Below, in pieces: positions 47,971-58,322 of a stretch of 64,000 nucleotides of DNA. The translations under genes and the position numbers were made by a program. Under the pieces are notes generated by a model. That model was not told the DNA's origin, did no database searches, and worked only from the letters and a program-made list of their open reading frames with translations. This DNA comes from Artocarpus heterophyllus (lineage: Eukaryota; Streptophyta; Magnoliopsida; Rosales; Moraceae): the NCBI GenBank assembly GCA_025403435.1, contig CM046341.1, forward strand, positions 20,359,460-20,423,459. The letters are read 5' to 3'. Position 1 is the first letter of the stretch. The number at the start of each line of letters is the position of its first letter.

Positions 47971-48815
47971 AAGAACAAAATGATAGCTTTGTCCAAGGCC
48001 GGCTACATAGATAAATTCTTAAGAGGTTTGCAATGCAGGATTTCAAGAAAGGTGGGCAACCATCTAGGTCTGGAATTACTCTTTCTAAGAAAGACTCTCT
48101 AAAGTCTTATGAAGAAAGAGAATACATGAAGAAGGTACCTTATGCTTTGGCAGTGGGTAGTCTCATGTATGCCGTGCTTTGCACACTACCGGATATTAGT
48201 TATGTGGTCGGGATTGTAAGTCAATTTCAAGCGGATCTAGGACCGAACCATTGGGTTACAATAAAGCATATTTTCAAGTACCTAAACTCGAGGGTATATG
48301 CTTGTGTATTCGGGTGAGGTCTTGACTCCTCTAGGATACACTGACTCATATTTTCAATCCTGCCTGGATTCTAGAAATTGACTTTAGGTTTTGTGTTTAC
48401 TCTGGGTGCTGGTGTCATTAGTTGGAGAAGTGCCAAGCAAGATTACACTTCAGACTCAACGATGGAGGCCGAGTATGTGGCAGCTAGTGATGCTTTGAAA
48501 GAAGTAGTGTAGCTCCGTAAGTTCCTTAGGGATCTTGAGGTAGTTCCTGGTATGGTTAAGGCGGTATCACTGTACTGTAATAATAGTGCGGCGGTAGCTA
48601 ATGCTAAGGAACCAAAATTTCATAAGAAGAGTAAGCATATTGATCAGAAGTATCATGTGATAAAGGACTTCGTTGAGGGCCGGCATCTCACAGTGTGCAA
48701 GATCGCATCAGAGGACAATTTAGCTAATCCATTTACAAAGACACTTACTGGGAGAGTCTTCAAGAAGCATGTGGAAGCTATGGGGATGCAAAATTTTTCG
48801 TATTTACTCACTTAG
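47971..48815 (+). pseudogene. pol-RH: Copia RNase H, broken
   Basis: Contains YALAVGSLMYAVLCTLPDIS and HWVTIKHIFKYL, then SDSTMEAEYVAASDALKEVV (catalytic Glu region), a TAG in place of Trp near 48510, VSLYCNNSAAVANAKEPKFH, KHIDQKYHVIKDFVEGRH and ASEDNLANPFTKTL, with the natural stop at 48813. Relative to the family, YCDNSAA is YCNNSAA and DNLADPFTK is DNLANPFTK; both are Asp-to-Asn changes by G-to-A, the second at a catalytic position. Confidence 0.88.
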
Positions 48816-48817
48816 TG

Positions 48818-48829
48818 CAAGTGGCAGAT
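48818..48829 (+). other. Polypurine tract of the Copia element (decayed)
   Basis: AAGTGGCAGATT just before the 3' LTR; Copia elements usually have AAGTGGGAGATT here, so one G has changed. Confidence 0.65.
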
Positions 48830-50261
48830 TGCTAGACCTGTATGGCCTAAGGAGTAAAAATGTAACAAGTTTTTGGAGACATTTTTATCAATAAAGAATT
48901 TATTTATTATTTATATACCAAAAATCTTGTCCTTTTCACGTTCATATTTGTTGAATGTATGTTAAGCAAACAATAGTCTGAGACTGTCAGTCTAAACCTT
49001 AAGAATTGGGCATATGATGGACAGATTATGCGGAAGACACAATTCTTAAGGTGATCGTCTAAATCATTAGATCCGCAATCGAGGGAATAAAGTTGGGCGC
49101 TTTATTCATGTAAAGATTGTTATGTTGTCTATATCCCAATTGGGAGTTGGTTTGTCTTGACCATCGAAGGTGAACTCCATGAATAGAAACATTGACACGT
49201 TGTTATAGGTGACGATATGTTGGATCGGGACATAAAGTAAATTGATTTAGATTAATAATTCTGTCATGGCAAATCGATTTACTTTAGACAATCATTTGCA
49301 TTGTATCTTAATCCTGAGATGAATAGTAGGCCTGTTGTCTTAACTTGTGTCTTTTGATGTACCAAAGGGGGACACCCACATCTTAATAGTGGTATGCATG
49401 CCGGTACGTTGAAGGCATGACTCTTGATAGCGTAGACTTGTTATTCATAGATATGTAATCCATATCTCCTCTTTAGGAGTAATGATATCCTCTTATATGC
49501 ATTATCCTGTAATTGGAAAACTAGAGCGCTCAACCATTTGGATACATAGGTGTAACCGAATGGTATACTGTCTTTGGATGGTAAGTTTTTCGATGGTGAG
49601 ATAATGGCTTGTAAGATAAAAATAATCGGGAAGGTAAGACAGAACTTGTCCTTAAGCCGATTATGGATAATCATATAGGGATACGATACACTATGATATG
49701 TCATAGAGACTTATCTATACGGGCTTCGTAATTCTATGTAGTTTGAGAGTGTAGCTCCAAGCTTTTAGTGGAGTAGCGTTGGAGTTGATAATTATGAAAT
49801 GTATATTTGGGATGTTGGGTTTCATAATTATCAGGAGCTTGAACTATATAGGTCCGTTTGGTCCCCTTTGCTAGCTCATAAGATCCTATAACGATACAGC
49901 GTGCTTTTCCAATAATTGTGACTTATGTCAGATTTATCATATTGGTTAAAATTTGGAAGAATTAGATAATTCATGTCTGTTTATCGATTGAATTAATTTT
50001 GTGATAAAATTGATTCAAGATAAACTTGTTGAATTATTGGGATCGGATCATTCTTGTCTGTTTATCGGTTGATTTAATTTTGGATAAATTAGATCAAGAA
50101 AAACTTGTAGAATTATTGGGAATTCATTTATTTTCTTAGAGATTATCTAGATAAAGTTGTTTTGATCAAATAACTTCTCTATTGGGTTATTTGAATTAAA
50201 ACTAAGACTTTATCCTATAGAATCTCGGGTGAAAAATAACAGATTTGTAGAGATATTTATT

Positions 50262-50347
50262 CGACAGTTTAGCCTGCTAAACTATGTGTTTGGCCTGCCG
50301 ATGGGCCTGTTCAGCCTGTCGATCATCCTAATCGGCCTGTCAATGAG
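50262..50347. repeat. CG-rich palindromic array in the Copia 3' LTR
   Basis: Counterpart of 42671-42756, with the same number of units but different point changes, for example CAGTTTAGCCTGCTAAACT in unit 1. Confidence 0.8.
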
Positions 50348-50461
50348 TGAAGGATAAGATTACGTATTTTTACGTAGATCTTATTAGATATTGATCCGAA
50401 CTTGATTCTGTTTCAAATTTTAAAACCTAATCTGATAAGGACTGACCTTAGACCTAACCTC

Positions 50462-50470
50462 TATAAATAG
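50462..50470 (+). promoter_or_regulatory. TATA box of the Copia 3' LTR
   Basis: TATAAATAG, as in the 5' LTR at 42871. Confidence 0.65.
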
Positions 50471-50861
50471 GGAGTAAGTCTTAAGAGTTACTCAGATCAA
50501 TTGAGAGATTAAGAGTGATACTCTGCTAGTAAGAATCTAAAAACTCCCTGAGAGCTCTTGTTCACAAATCATGAACACTAGCTTTGGGTTCTTTCGATTG
50601 GTTGGAAGGACAATCACCTAGAGAAAGAGCTGTATATGTGAGCCCACGTTCACTCCGATTGTGGATAGAGAATAGCAAAGAATACCTATTGATTGGGGCT
50701 CTTATAGAATGTTACTTCTCATCACACTTTGTGAGGGTTCTTCGACAATCAAAGGTTAATAAGATCTAGTTAAATTATGCATATAGCATATTAAACTTGT
50801 GTTTTAGAAAGTACAATGATATAAAAGTTTTAAAATTCTACTGCATACTATTTTTCCAACA

Positions 50862-51837
50862 TCTACTTGGTCCGGCTTGCCAAACTCCACAATTCAGCCT
50901 AATGGCCATGCGAAACTGGCCTACCTAACTGTTCCAGGTTCGGCCTGTCGATGATATGAGTTCGGCATGCTAAACTCATGAGTTTGACCTGTCGATGCTC
51001 ATGATCGGCTTGCTGAACTAGCAAAGTCTAGGAGATCCAAGACTTCAAGTCTCGGCCTCCTTGAGCTCAAAATCACGTTTCTAACATGTTTTTCCATTCC
51101 CAAAGCATTTATAATGTTTATAAATGATTGAAAAACATACTAGAACACTTCTAAACACTTTTAAACAAGTTTTACGTAGAAATTTTCAAATAAACAAAAA
51201 TGAGAAAAAGAGAAAAAACTTGATCTAGCTAAATTTTGTCCAATCGAGCCTAGGTTCACAATGGTTTGAGTTCTATAAACCTAAATTGAAGGTTTCCTAA
51301 GCTCACGAAACTTATATTTCAACTTATAAAGAGAATTGAAGAATTTGGGGCAAATTTTGAAATTTGAAAAAAAGTAAACTAACATCAAATTTGGGCTTGA
51401 ATCGAGTTTGTGGTGGCTTCAACGTGTTCTAAGGCTTCTAATCCAACTGAAGATCGAAGCTTGAGCTCAAAATTTTTGGATCAAAATGGGAGATAGAAGA
51501 AAGAGGGAAGGCAATGAGACAGAGAGAGTGTGAGTCTGAGAGAGGGAGTGAGAGTGAGGAAAGAAGAGAGGGAGAGGAGAGAATAAATAAAGAGGGGACT
51601 AGTGGTTTCTTAGGTGCAATACCATGTCCCACACATGGTTTTTACAAAAGGGACATTTTGGGCATTAACAATTGTTTTGTTTCAAAATTCAAAAGAACAA
51701 ATACAAATAAAAATAATTAAAAGTAGGATTAATTTAAAACTAACACAAAATAATTAAATTAAGTTTAAATTTCATTAAAGCATACTAAATCATCATTTTA
51801 CACCCTAATCTCACTTAATTAATTTTCGGGTGTTATA
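50862..51837 (-). mobile_element. Gypsy LTR (minus), 5' part, right of the Copia insertion
   Basis: It continues the minus-strand LTR of 40076-41239. The CG-rich array (50869-51020) comes first, then sequence matching 26100-26600 (on minus: CT-rich leader, GAAGCTTCGATC-like segment), and the LTR start at 51837. That start reads TATAACACCCGAAAATT on the minus strand, against TGTAACGCCCTGAAATT in the complete element. As in the 5' LTR at 18919, TG has become TA. Confidence 0.85.
50869..51020. repeat. CG-rich palindromic array in the minus-strand Gypsy LTR
   Basis: Units such as TCCGGCTTGCCAAACT, AGGTTCGGCCTGTCGATG, GTTCGGCATGCTAAACT and ATCGGCTTGCTGAACT. One further half unit (AGCCTGTCGAACTT, 41224-41237) lies on the far side of the Copia element, so the array was split by the insertion. 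Confidence 0.8.
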
Positions 51838-52155
51838 ACTCTTCACCGCTAAAAGAAATTTTGTCCTCAAAATTAGAAACTATCTCAAAAACAAAATAAG
51901 TGCAAGTACAACTTTTGTATGGATGACTCTAATTCCTAAGTCGCTTCATCAACTCCGTGGTGTTGCCATACAACTTTCACTAGCAATATATCATGGCGTC
52001 GCAAGCTTTTTAACTTTCGATCGATAATCTAAACCAGCACCTCCTCGTAGGTCATGTCTTCCTAGATCTGTACATCATAAAATGAGGCAATCTTGTTTGG
52101 CTCGGGATGACATTTTCGAAGCTTATCTGTACATCTTAAAATGAGATAATCTACT
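51838..52155 (-). pseudogene. 3' end of Gypsy pol (integrase chromodomain), minus strand
   Basis: Immediately upstream of the minus-strand LTR there is a polypurine tract (AGCGGTGAAGAGT on minus). Then 52075-51885 encodes EDMTYEEVLV-stop-IIDRKLKSL, LLVKVVWQHHGVDEAT, a stop replacing Trp, and ELESSIQKLYLHLF, collinear with 25590-25770 of the complete element. The rest of pol is gone: at about 52155 the sequence changes to the E1 flank duplicated from 12885. Two short CTGTACATC(A/T)TAAAATGAG copies (52070, 52130) lie near the junction. Confidence 0.8.
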
Positions 52156-52815
52156 ATTAATTTATTAAAAAGTGGTGGTTCTATACCATCTTTCTATCCA
52201 ATTTCTAGTTTCATGACTTAGTCCATCTAAAAAGATTCCTAATAGGTAATCCTAGGAAAAACCATGGTAAAGAAACCTATCTAGTAAATTCTTATATCTC
52301 CACCGAGCACTATAAAATAGTTCCAAGTGTTATTACAAAAAATTTTCAATGATCTCTTTATAACTTCCTGCAACATTTTTAATTTTTATTTATTTTTCTT
52401 AGACATATGAAACAAAAAAAAAACACAAAAAGAGAAACAAGCAAAATTTAGTCTACATAAATAGTGACTCAATGCTAACATGCAAACAACGTGAATAATA
52501 ACTTTTTCTTGGCTTTTTTTTTGCTTTTTTGCTTTTTTATTTTGCCATTTTGGCACCTACAAAACAAAGAAAATTAACAACAAAATATAAGAGAAATATT
52601 AATAGGATCAGGCAATACAACCGTCCCTTTAAAATAAAAGAAAAATAAAAATGTTGAAAAGGTAAAAGTTAGAAGTTAGAAGTTAAATTAAAAGTGCTAG
52701 AAATATAAAAGTTATATGTTAGAAAGTTAAAAAAAATAAAGTACATAAAAAAATAAAAGGAGAAAAATATAAATATATACATATATAATAATAATAAGGC
52801 AGTTTATCCAGCCAT

Positions 52816-52828
52816 CACTACTACAAAC
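52816..52828 (+). repeat. CACTA left terminal inverted repeat (copy 2)
   Basis: CACTACTACAAAC, identical to 13538-13550. Confidence 0.85.
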
Positions 52829-52832
52829 TGCG

Positions 52833-53110
52833 GATTTTACAACGGCTTAAAACCATCGTAGAAAAATTTCACGACAGTTAAAAAATTATCGTAAAAACTT
52901 CAATCGTGGTACAAAATAGAGTTTTCAAGATGGTTTTTTACCGTCATGGAATAGCAAAATTGGCGTGAAGGGGGCATCGTGAGTGTGCATCTTCCACGAC
53001 GCTTTTTATAAAAACCATCGTGGAAGCCTTCCACGACGGTTGTTCTCAAAAAGGTCATTGAAGCATGACCTTCCATGACGTTTTCCTATAAAACCATCGT
53101 GGAAAATTGG
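52833..53110. repeat. CACTA subterminal repeat array, left end (copy 2)
   Basis: Variants of TTCCACGACGGTT and AAACCATCGTGGAA in both orientations, matching 13555-13850 with independent CG-to-TG/CA changes. Confidence 0.7.
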
Positions 53111-53389
53111 TATTGGGAAAAAAATTCCAAAAATTTTTTATTTCCCACAGGATGGCCAGTCCCATGTGTTATCAATTATAACAAGGCCTTGATTGCATAC
53201 AAAAATTGATGTATATTGAAATTACAAGGCCTTTGCAATATCATTTACATTTGAGCTATTTTGAGCAATTGTTTATCTACTATCTCTTTCTATCTATCTA
53301 AAAATTATATATCTATTTACGAATTGTACCCACTCTGATCTAACTTCATGTATATCTGTATGTATATAAAAATCTTTTCTTCACAGGGC

Positions 53390-55941
53390 TTGTATACCAC
53401 TTGTAATATCTCGCATGAAACATAGAATAAAAAACCACATTCTAGGTTTCCTTGTTGTCTTGGACACCTACGTTTGGAATATAGCATTTTGTTTGTTCGG
53501 TTTGTGACACCACTTCCCTCTTGAATCTTCCAATCATTAAGTGCCCTAACAATGTGTCATGTTTAAATGAATTAATAGACGATACAATTATGTAGGGCTC
53601 AAAACAAGAGAACATTAATACTTTCAATCTCATGACTAATACAAAATCCTTACGTGGTGGGTGTCCAAGGGGATTAAACCAATATATTTGGTCCTCCCAT
53701 GGTGAAATAAGTGCTAACATCCAATGTTCTCCAACATTGTATGGCAGAAAGAATAATTTCCCCCTCGGTGCTTGAGCTAATAGGTGGAGAAGTGACATGG
53801 TGTGCTCTCTATGATCACTCTGTAAGTCTCTTGCAGCACTTGAAACAAGCGCCGGAGATATGAAGCCAAAATTTTGTGCCAAGCCTTGAAGTTCACAATA
53901 TTCCACCAAAAAACAAAAATGAAAAACAATACAATCAATTATTTGAAAGCACCTTACAACTCTACCTATATTTTAAAATTTATGAATTAAGGATGGAGTT
54001 ATTACCTGAGGTATACCAGGATACAGTTTGCCCTGATTTTATCAAAGTTGATGAGGTAGTAAACGTCTTCATACCCCACATAGATAGGCAATTCATTGCC
54101 AGTGACATTTACTGGTATCGGGCATTGAATCATCGACCCATCGCGATGAAAAATGTGCGTATGAGCCAACTGCCTAAATTCTTGAGGTACTATAGTGAAG
54201 TTAAATGCAAGCTATGGCTCATTCGCAATGGGTTGTTCTTGTTTTGGTTCTATCTCAGGCTGCGATTGGCTTACTTTTGTAGAGCTTTTCTTTTTTTGGC
54301 ATTTTTTCGCTTAGATCTTGTGGAACGTGGCTAGGCTCTTTACTCATCTTCGTCAATGCGATGAATTCAACTAACCTCATAGGCCATACGATGAAGCTTC
54401 TAGCGGCTTCACCCATAGTTGTTGCTTCAAGTGTTGGAACAGGCAATTCAGCTATTCTAACTAATGATAGTGATGCTAACCTGCACATTTTCCTCCCCTA
54501 ATGATCTTCCATGAATTTTATCAGTTTGAAGACTCTGCATCCATGCCTTCCCAAGTGCAACAAGTCCACACCCACCATTAATTCTATCCTCAAAACAGAA
54601 CCTGCATTGTTTATCTTGTTTGGGCTCTTGACGAGGAGATGACAATTGGACTTCTGGAGCTTCTGCTACATTATTAGGAGGGTTACAACTAGCCTTGAAG
54701 TTTTTGTGTTGCGAGATGCTATCATCCATCGACTTGGCATGTCCTTGGGAAATGAGCTCCGTCACAAGTCCTCACAGTGCTGCAATCTCCATCTGCATCT
54801 TCGACATTTGGAAATTGAATTTTGAAGTACCTGATTAGAGGTCAAAGTATTGAGACTGCTTCGTATATTTCGATTGACCATAAACACGTCCTGAAGGTTT
54901 CGGTTTTCCTAGTGCCCTCATCAAAATGTCATCATTGCCGACTGATTGGAAGCTCCCTTGACTTTGTTACGTCGTATATTCATCCTATAAAACAACAACA
55001 AAGCCATGTTATTCTTAAGATCCTTCAACATGTATTAAATTACAAATTAACAGTTCGTGTTCAATAAACTTACAATTAAGTTCCCAATTTCTGCTACTTT
55101 TGGATTTTTAAACTATCCATCAGGACCTTGACGTGATTTTACCCACAATTCTCCCCCTGTTGGTAGCACGCTTGTCTTAGCTAACTGTGTTACACTATGT
55201 TAGTAACATATTAATGATAGAATAATTGATATATGTAATAGGGTAAGATATTAACGTATCAATGATTGCTCGAGCTTTCTATACCAACTCGGCCAACCAT
55301 AAAGCAGTATTCATTTTTTGCTCTTATTTTTCTTGCATTTGATGATAGCAATTGGAATTCGGTGGAACATCGATATCTCACAAAAGCTTCCTAATCGTCA
55401 TCGTTTATGGAGGGGTAGTAGTGTACTACCATAAGAGGCAATTTATATACATTTTCATCCTCCTCTGGAATGCAAAGGTATGGTTGTATGAAGGTAACAT
55501 AGAGGTCAGATCTAAACCCCTTTGCTAATTTGCCACAAACCTTCAAAGCCTTTTTCCCATACCAATCCTTGACTGTGAAAGCTTCATAAATCTCTCTCCA
55601 AATTACATCTTTTACTTGTTTCAAATCTTTATACCTCTAATCTTTTATCCATAAAGGAACGTGTTCTCGACTAAGAACTCTAATCCAACTGCTTAATTCA
55701 TGGCCTAGTGCGCCTTTTAGTTTTCCTTTCGAATCAAAAGTCACTTTAATTCTTAACTTTTCTTTCTCATGCGATGAACTTTTTTTATCAATATAGCCCT
55801 TCGCTCAAAGTCTACTTTCAGATCAAATTTGGTTCGCCTTTTTGGCTTATTGCGTTGGTTTCCTTTGCTATATTATGATGAAGATGGAGTACACTCTTCG
55901 CACTCGTCCTCATACTGGTCACTATCGACCTCGTAGGACAT
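53390..55941 (-). pseudogene. CACTA-associated ORF with C-terminal Ulp1-like cysteine protease
   Basis: The minus-strand start is ATG at 55941 (MSYEVDSDQYEDECEECTPS), an acidic N-terminus followed by a basic KPKRRTKFDLKVDFERR region. Then come KGALGHELSSWIRVLSREHV with WIKD-stop-RYKDLKQVKDVIW, and the 55624-55391 frame. A middle part reads SQGHAKSMDDSISQ and CRFCFEDRINGGCGLVALG, with ...VQVSITI (54765-54457). A linker with KMPKKEKLYKSKPIAA follows. The protease domain has LAQAPRGKLFFLPYNVGEHW with MLALISPWEDQIYWFNPLG (His in GEHW), and, after a frameshift, CPRQQGNLECGFLFYVSCE (53466 downward) with the expected catalytic Cys. Introns are probable near 53910-54010. Stops and shifts make it non-functional. 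This domain order is that of the second gene of plant CACTA elements; in its family the Ulp1 domain cleaves SUMO-type proteins, but its use here is unknown. Confidence 0.75.
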
Positions 55942-55959
55942 TGTACCTGTGCAAAGTAA

Positions 55960-56572
55960 GCAAAAACTAACACACATATAGTAATATTAAATTAATATCA
56001 TACAGTCAAAATTGACATATTCTAAATTGATATATTACACAATTACATATTAAAAATCACATATTATAAGTTGACATATTACACATATTTACATAATTTC
56101 ACATATTCAAATCTTCACAAGTTTACAATTTCAATTATACAATTTCACATATTCACATCTTCACATATTCACAAGTTTACAATTTCAATTACATAATTTT
56201 ACATATTCACAATATTCATGTTCATATCTTCACTTATTTACCTTCACATATTCACAAGTTTACAATTTCGCGAACACAATTTCACATATTCACATAATTT
56301 TACATATTTCACATATTCACATCTTCACAAATTCACAAGTTTACAATTTCAATTGCACAATTTCACGTATTCACATCTTCACAGGTTTACAATTTTAATT
56401 ACTCAATTTCACATATTCACATAATTGCACATATTACACATATTCACATAATTTCACATATTACACAAATTCACAATTTTACAATTTCAATTACACAATT
56501 TCACATATTACACATTTTTACATATACACAATTTCACATATACATATAATTTCACATATTCACAAAACAAAT
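55960..56572. repeat. AT-rich minisatellite (TTTCACATATTCACA-type)
   Basis: Irregular tandem units of about 15-40 bp built from TTCACATATTCACA, AGTTTACAATTTCAATTAC and ACAATTTCACATATT, repeated for 600 bp. The frames it produces (such as 56218-56424) are repeats and not genes. Confidence 0.8.
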
Positions 56573-56574
56573 AA

Positions 56575-57160
56575 AATTTGTGGGGACGGGGTGGAGGGTG
56601 GGTGGGGCGAGGGGAGAAGGGGGGAGGGTGGGGCTGGGTTAGGGTTGGATGGGGCGATGGGGGAGAGGGTGGGGTGGGGTAGGGCGACGGGGGGCCGGGT
56701 GGGGGGCAAGGGGGGCGAGGGGGTGTGAGGGTGGGTTAGAGTGGGGTGTGGGCGGGGTAGGGTGGGGAGGGTGGGCCGAGGGTGGGTGGGGCATGGGGGG
56801 AGAGGGAGGCGAGGGTGGGTGGGGCAAGGATGGGGCGGGGTGGGGCGAGGGTGAGAAGAGTGGGGGGGTGGGTGGGACAAGGGGGCAAGGGTGGGGCAGT
56901 GTGGGGGGGTGGGTGGGGCGGCCGGCGAGGGTGGGGCAGGGTGGGGTAGGTAGGTAGGGGTGGGCGGGGCAAGGGTGGGTAGCAGGGGGCGGGTGGGGGA
57001 GTAGGGGGGTAGTAGGGAGGGGGAAGAGGAAAGAGAGAGGGAGGGGGCAGGGGGAAGGGCGAAGAGGAAAGAGAAAGGGAGGGGGAGCTTATCGGAGGTG
57101 AGGAGGTGATGGCGGCGGAGGCGACGGCAATGGAGAGAGATCTTGAGAGAGAGAGATGCA
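56575..57160 (+). repeat. G-rich island of GGGTGGGGCGAGG-type repeats
   Basis: About 590 bp in which the plus strand is almost entirely G-runs separated by T, A or C (GGGTGGGG, GGGGCGAGGG, GGGGGGAG), turning into GGAGGGGGAAGAGG and GAGAGAGA toward the right. Dozens of G-tracts of three or more provide many possible quadruplex arrangements. It lies 5' of the minus-strand ORF, so the transcribed template would be G-rich. Long Pro-rich or Gly-rich frames here are artefacts of composition. Confidence 0.85.
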
Positions 57161-57284
57161 TTTTAGTGGCATAGAGAGAGGGATTTTAGAGAGAGCGAAA
57201 GAGAGGGAGCACTTTTAGAGAGAGGGAGGCAGATTAAAAATGGAGAGATGGGCACATGTTTCAAAATTTTTAATGGGGAAAATG

Positions 57285-57690
57285 AGCTTCCACAACGGTT
57301 TATGCACAAACCGTCGTGGAAGCTTCATTTTTTAATGCACAAACTGTCGTGCAAAAAGCTGTAAAAAGACAACCTAAAAAAGGCTTCCACGATGGTTTAT
57401 AAATAAATCATTGTGGAAGAAAGCCTTCCACGACGATTTATTTATATACCGTTGTGGAAGCTATTTTAAATATTGTAAGAAAAACAGCGTTAAAAAAAGA
57501 GCCTTCCATTTATAAATAAATCATTATGGAAGCTATTTTACAGCATTGATAATGTAGTAAATGCTACAAAAAAAAAGGCTTTGCCTTCCATGACGGTTTA
57601 TTTATAAACCGTCATGAAAGCTAACATTTCACGATGGTTTATGCATGAAACCATCATGTAACTGTCATTACACGATGGTTTATAAAAAAA
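57285..57690. repeat. CACTA subterminal repeat array, right end (copy 2)
   Basis: Repeated CTTCCACGACGGTTTAT / ATAAACCGTCGTGGAAG units in both orientations; many neighbouring pairs form perfect or near-perfect hairpins with 5-20 bp loops (for example 57592-57622). More regular than the left array. Confidence 0.8.
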
Positions 57691-58111
57691 GTTGTAAAAA
57701 ATGTTGGGTTTTGTTAGATTTTGTAATTTAAATAAGCAGCAAAAAATTTAAATTAATTCCCACAAAACCCTCGCAAGATCCATGCAATTCGATTAGATTG
57801 ATAGGAAAGTCATAAAATCTTACCAGAATAACAAAAGGGGCAAGATTTTTGGAAGGAAGAGAGCGGGTTCACTTCGGTGACACCCTAACTCAAGCTTTTT
57901 GTATCAGGATCGGATTCAAACAATGTTACTTAGAGCAACGTCCCTTGTAGGTATCCACACGAACAGACTCTCTCAAAAACCAAATTGGTGTCTTAGCACC
58001 CTCTTCTTGCGTTAAATAACTCTCTCTAATTTTTAGGGTTTTAATGTTTTTTTCCTTTTAGAATAATAGAACGCCTTCTTTCTTCTTAATTCAACCAAAA
58101 ACCCTAAAACA

Positions 58112-58128
58112 GATATATATATATATAT
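58112..58128. repeat. (TA)n microsatellite
   Basis: TATATATATATATATA inside the solo LTR. Confidence 0.75.
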
Positions 58129-58170
58129 CTATTGACTTTGAGATAGAGTCAGATTTTAACTAGGGTAAAC

Positions 58171-58322
58171 TGTAATTCAAATATGATTTAGAGAATCTAG
58201 ACAATATCTGTAATTCGAATATGATTTAGAGAATGTAGACAATATCTGTAATTCGAATATGATTTAGAGAATTTAGATAATATCTGTAATTCGAGTATGA
58301 TTCAGAGAATCTGGATAATGTC
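58171..58322. repeat. ~40-bp tandem repeat, four units, in the solo LTR
   Basis: TAATTCGAATATGATTTAGAGAATCTAGACAATATCTG repeated four times with point differences (CAAATA/CGAATA/CGAGTA; CTAG/GTAG/TTAG/CTGG). Confidence 0.85.

Larger units (their letters stand above)
41240..50861 (+). mobile_element. Ty1/Copia retrotransposon, structurally complete, coding-dead
   Basis: 9.62 kb with LTRs 41240-43270 and 48830-50861, tRNA-Met primer site, gag, protease, integrase, RT and RNase H in Copia order (integrase before RT), and a short purine-rich tract. It is broken by about a dozen stops, mostly TAG, and about six frameshifts. LTR starts TGTTAGACATGTATGCCC / TGCTAGACCTGTATGGCC. LTR identity over the first 140 bp is about 94% by eye. 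It is inserted in a minus-strand Gypsy LTR. The flanking 5-mers (ACTTC and TCTAC) do not form a clear target duplication. The lineage may be Tork-like, but I do not insist on it. Confidence 0.94.
48830..50861 (+). repeat. 3' LTR of the Copia element
   Basis: 2032 bp, TGCTAGACCTG...TTTTTCCAACA, collinear with the 5' LTR. Palindromic array at 50262-50347, TATA box at 50462. Confidence 0.93.
52156..55003 (-). repeat. Duplicated block, copy 2 (E1 flank + CACTA left half)
   Basis: Collinear with 12885-15754. The first 660 bp (52156-52815) is non-CACTA flank and is gene-free. Confidence 0.75.
52816..57701 (-). mobile_element. CACTA transposon, copy 2 (no TNP2; right terminus not found)
   Basis: It starts CACTACTACAAACTGCGG at 52816, preceded by CAT, the same target triplet as on the right of copy 1. 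A subterminal array follows. It keeps the whole protease ORF (minus, 55941 to about 53390) but has no transposase. Instead there are a minisatellite (55960-56570), a G-rich island (56575-57160) and a right subterminal array (57285-57690). No TTTGTAGTAGTG end is present before the LTR at 57702, so the right terminus is lost or was removed by that insertion. It is a non-autonomous derivative. Confidence 0.75.

Noticed and set aside
41235..50866. 5-bp target duplication for the Copia element
   Set aside because: ACTTC on the left and TCTAC on the right do not match; I do not claim one.
56560..57161. Long Pro-rich (minus) and Gly-rich (plus) reading frames
   Set aside because: They come from the G-rich repeat itself; there are open frames on both strands with low-complexity products and no domain.
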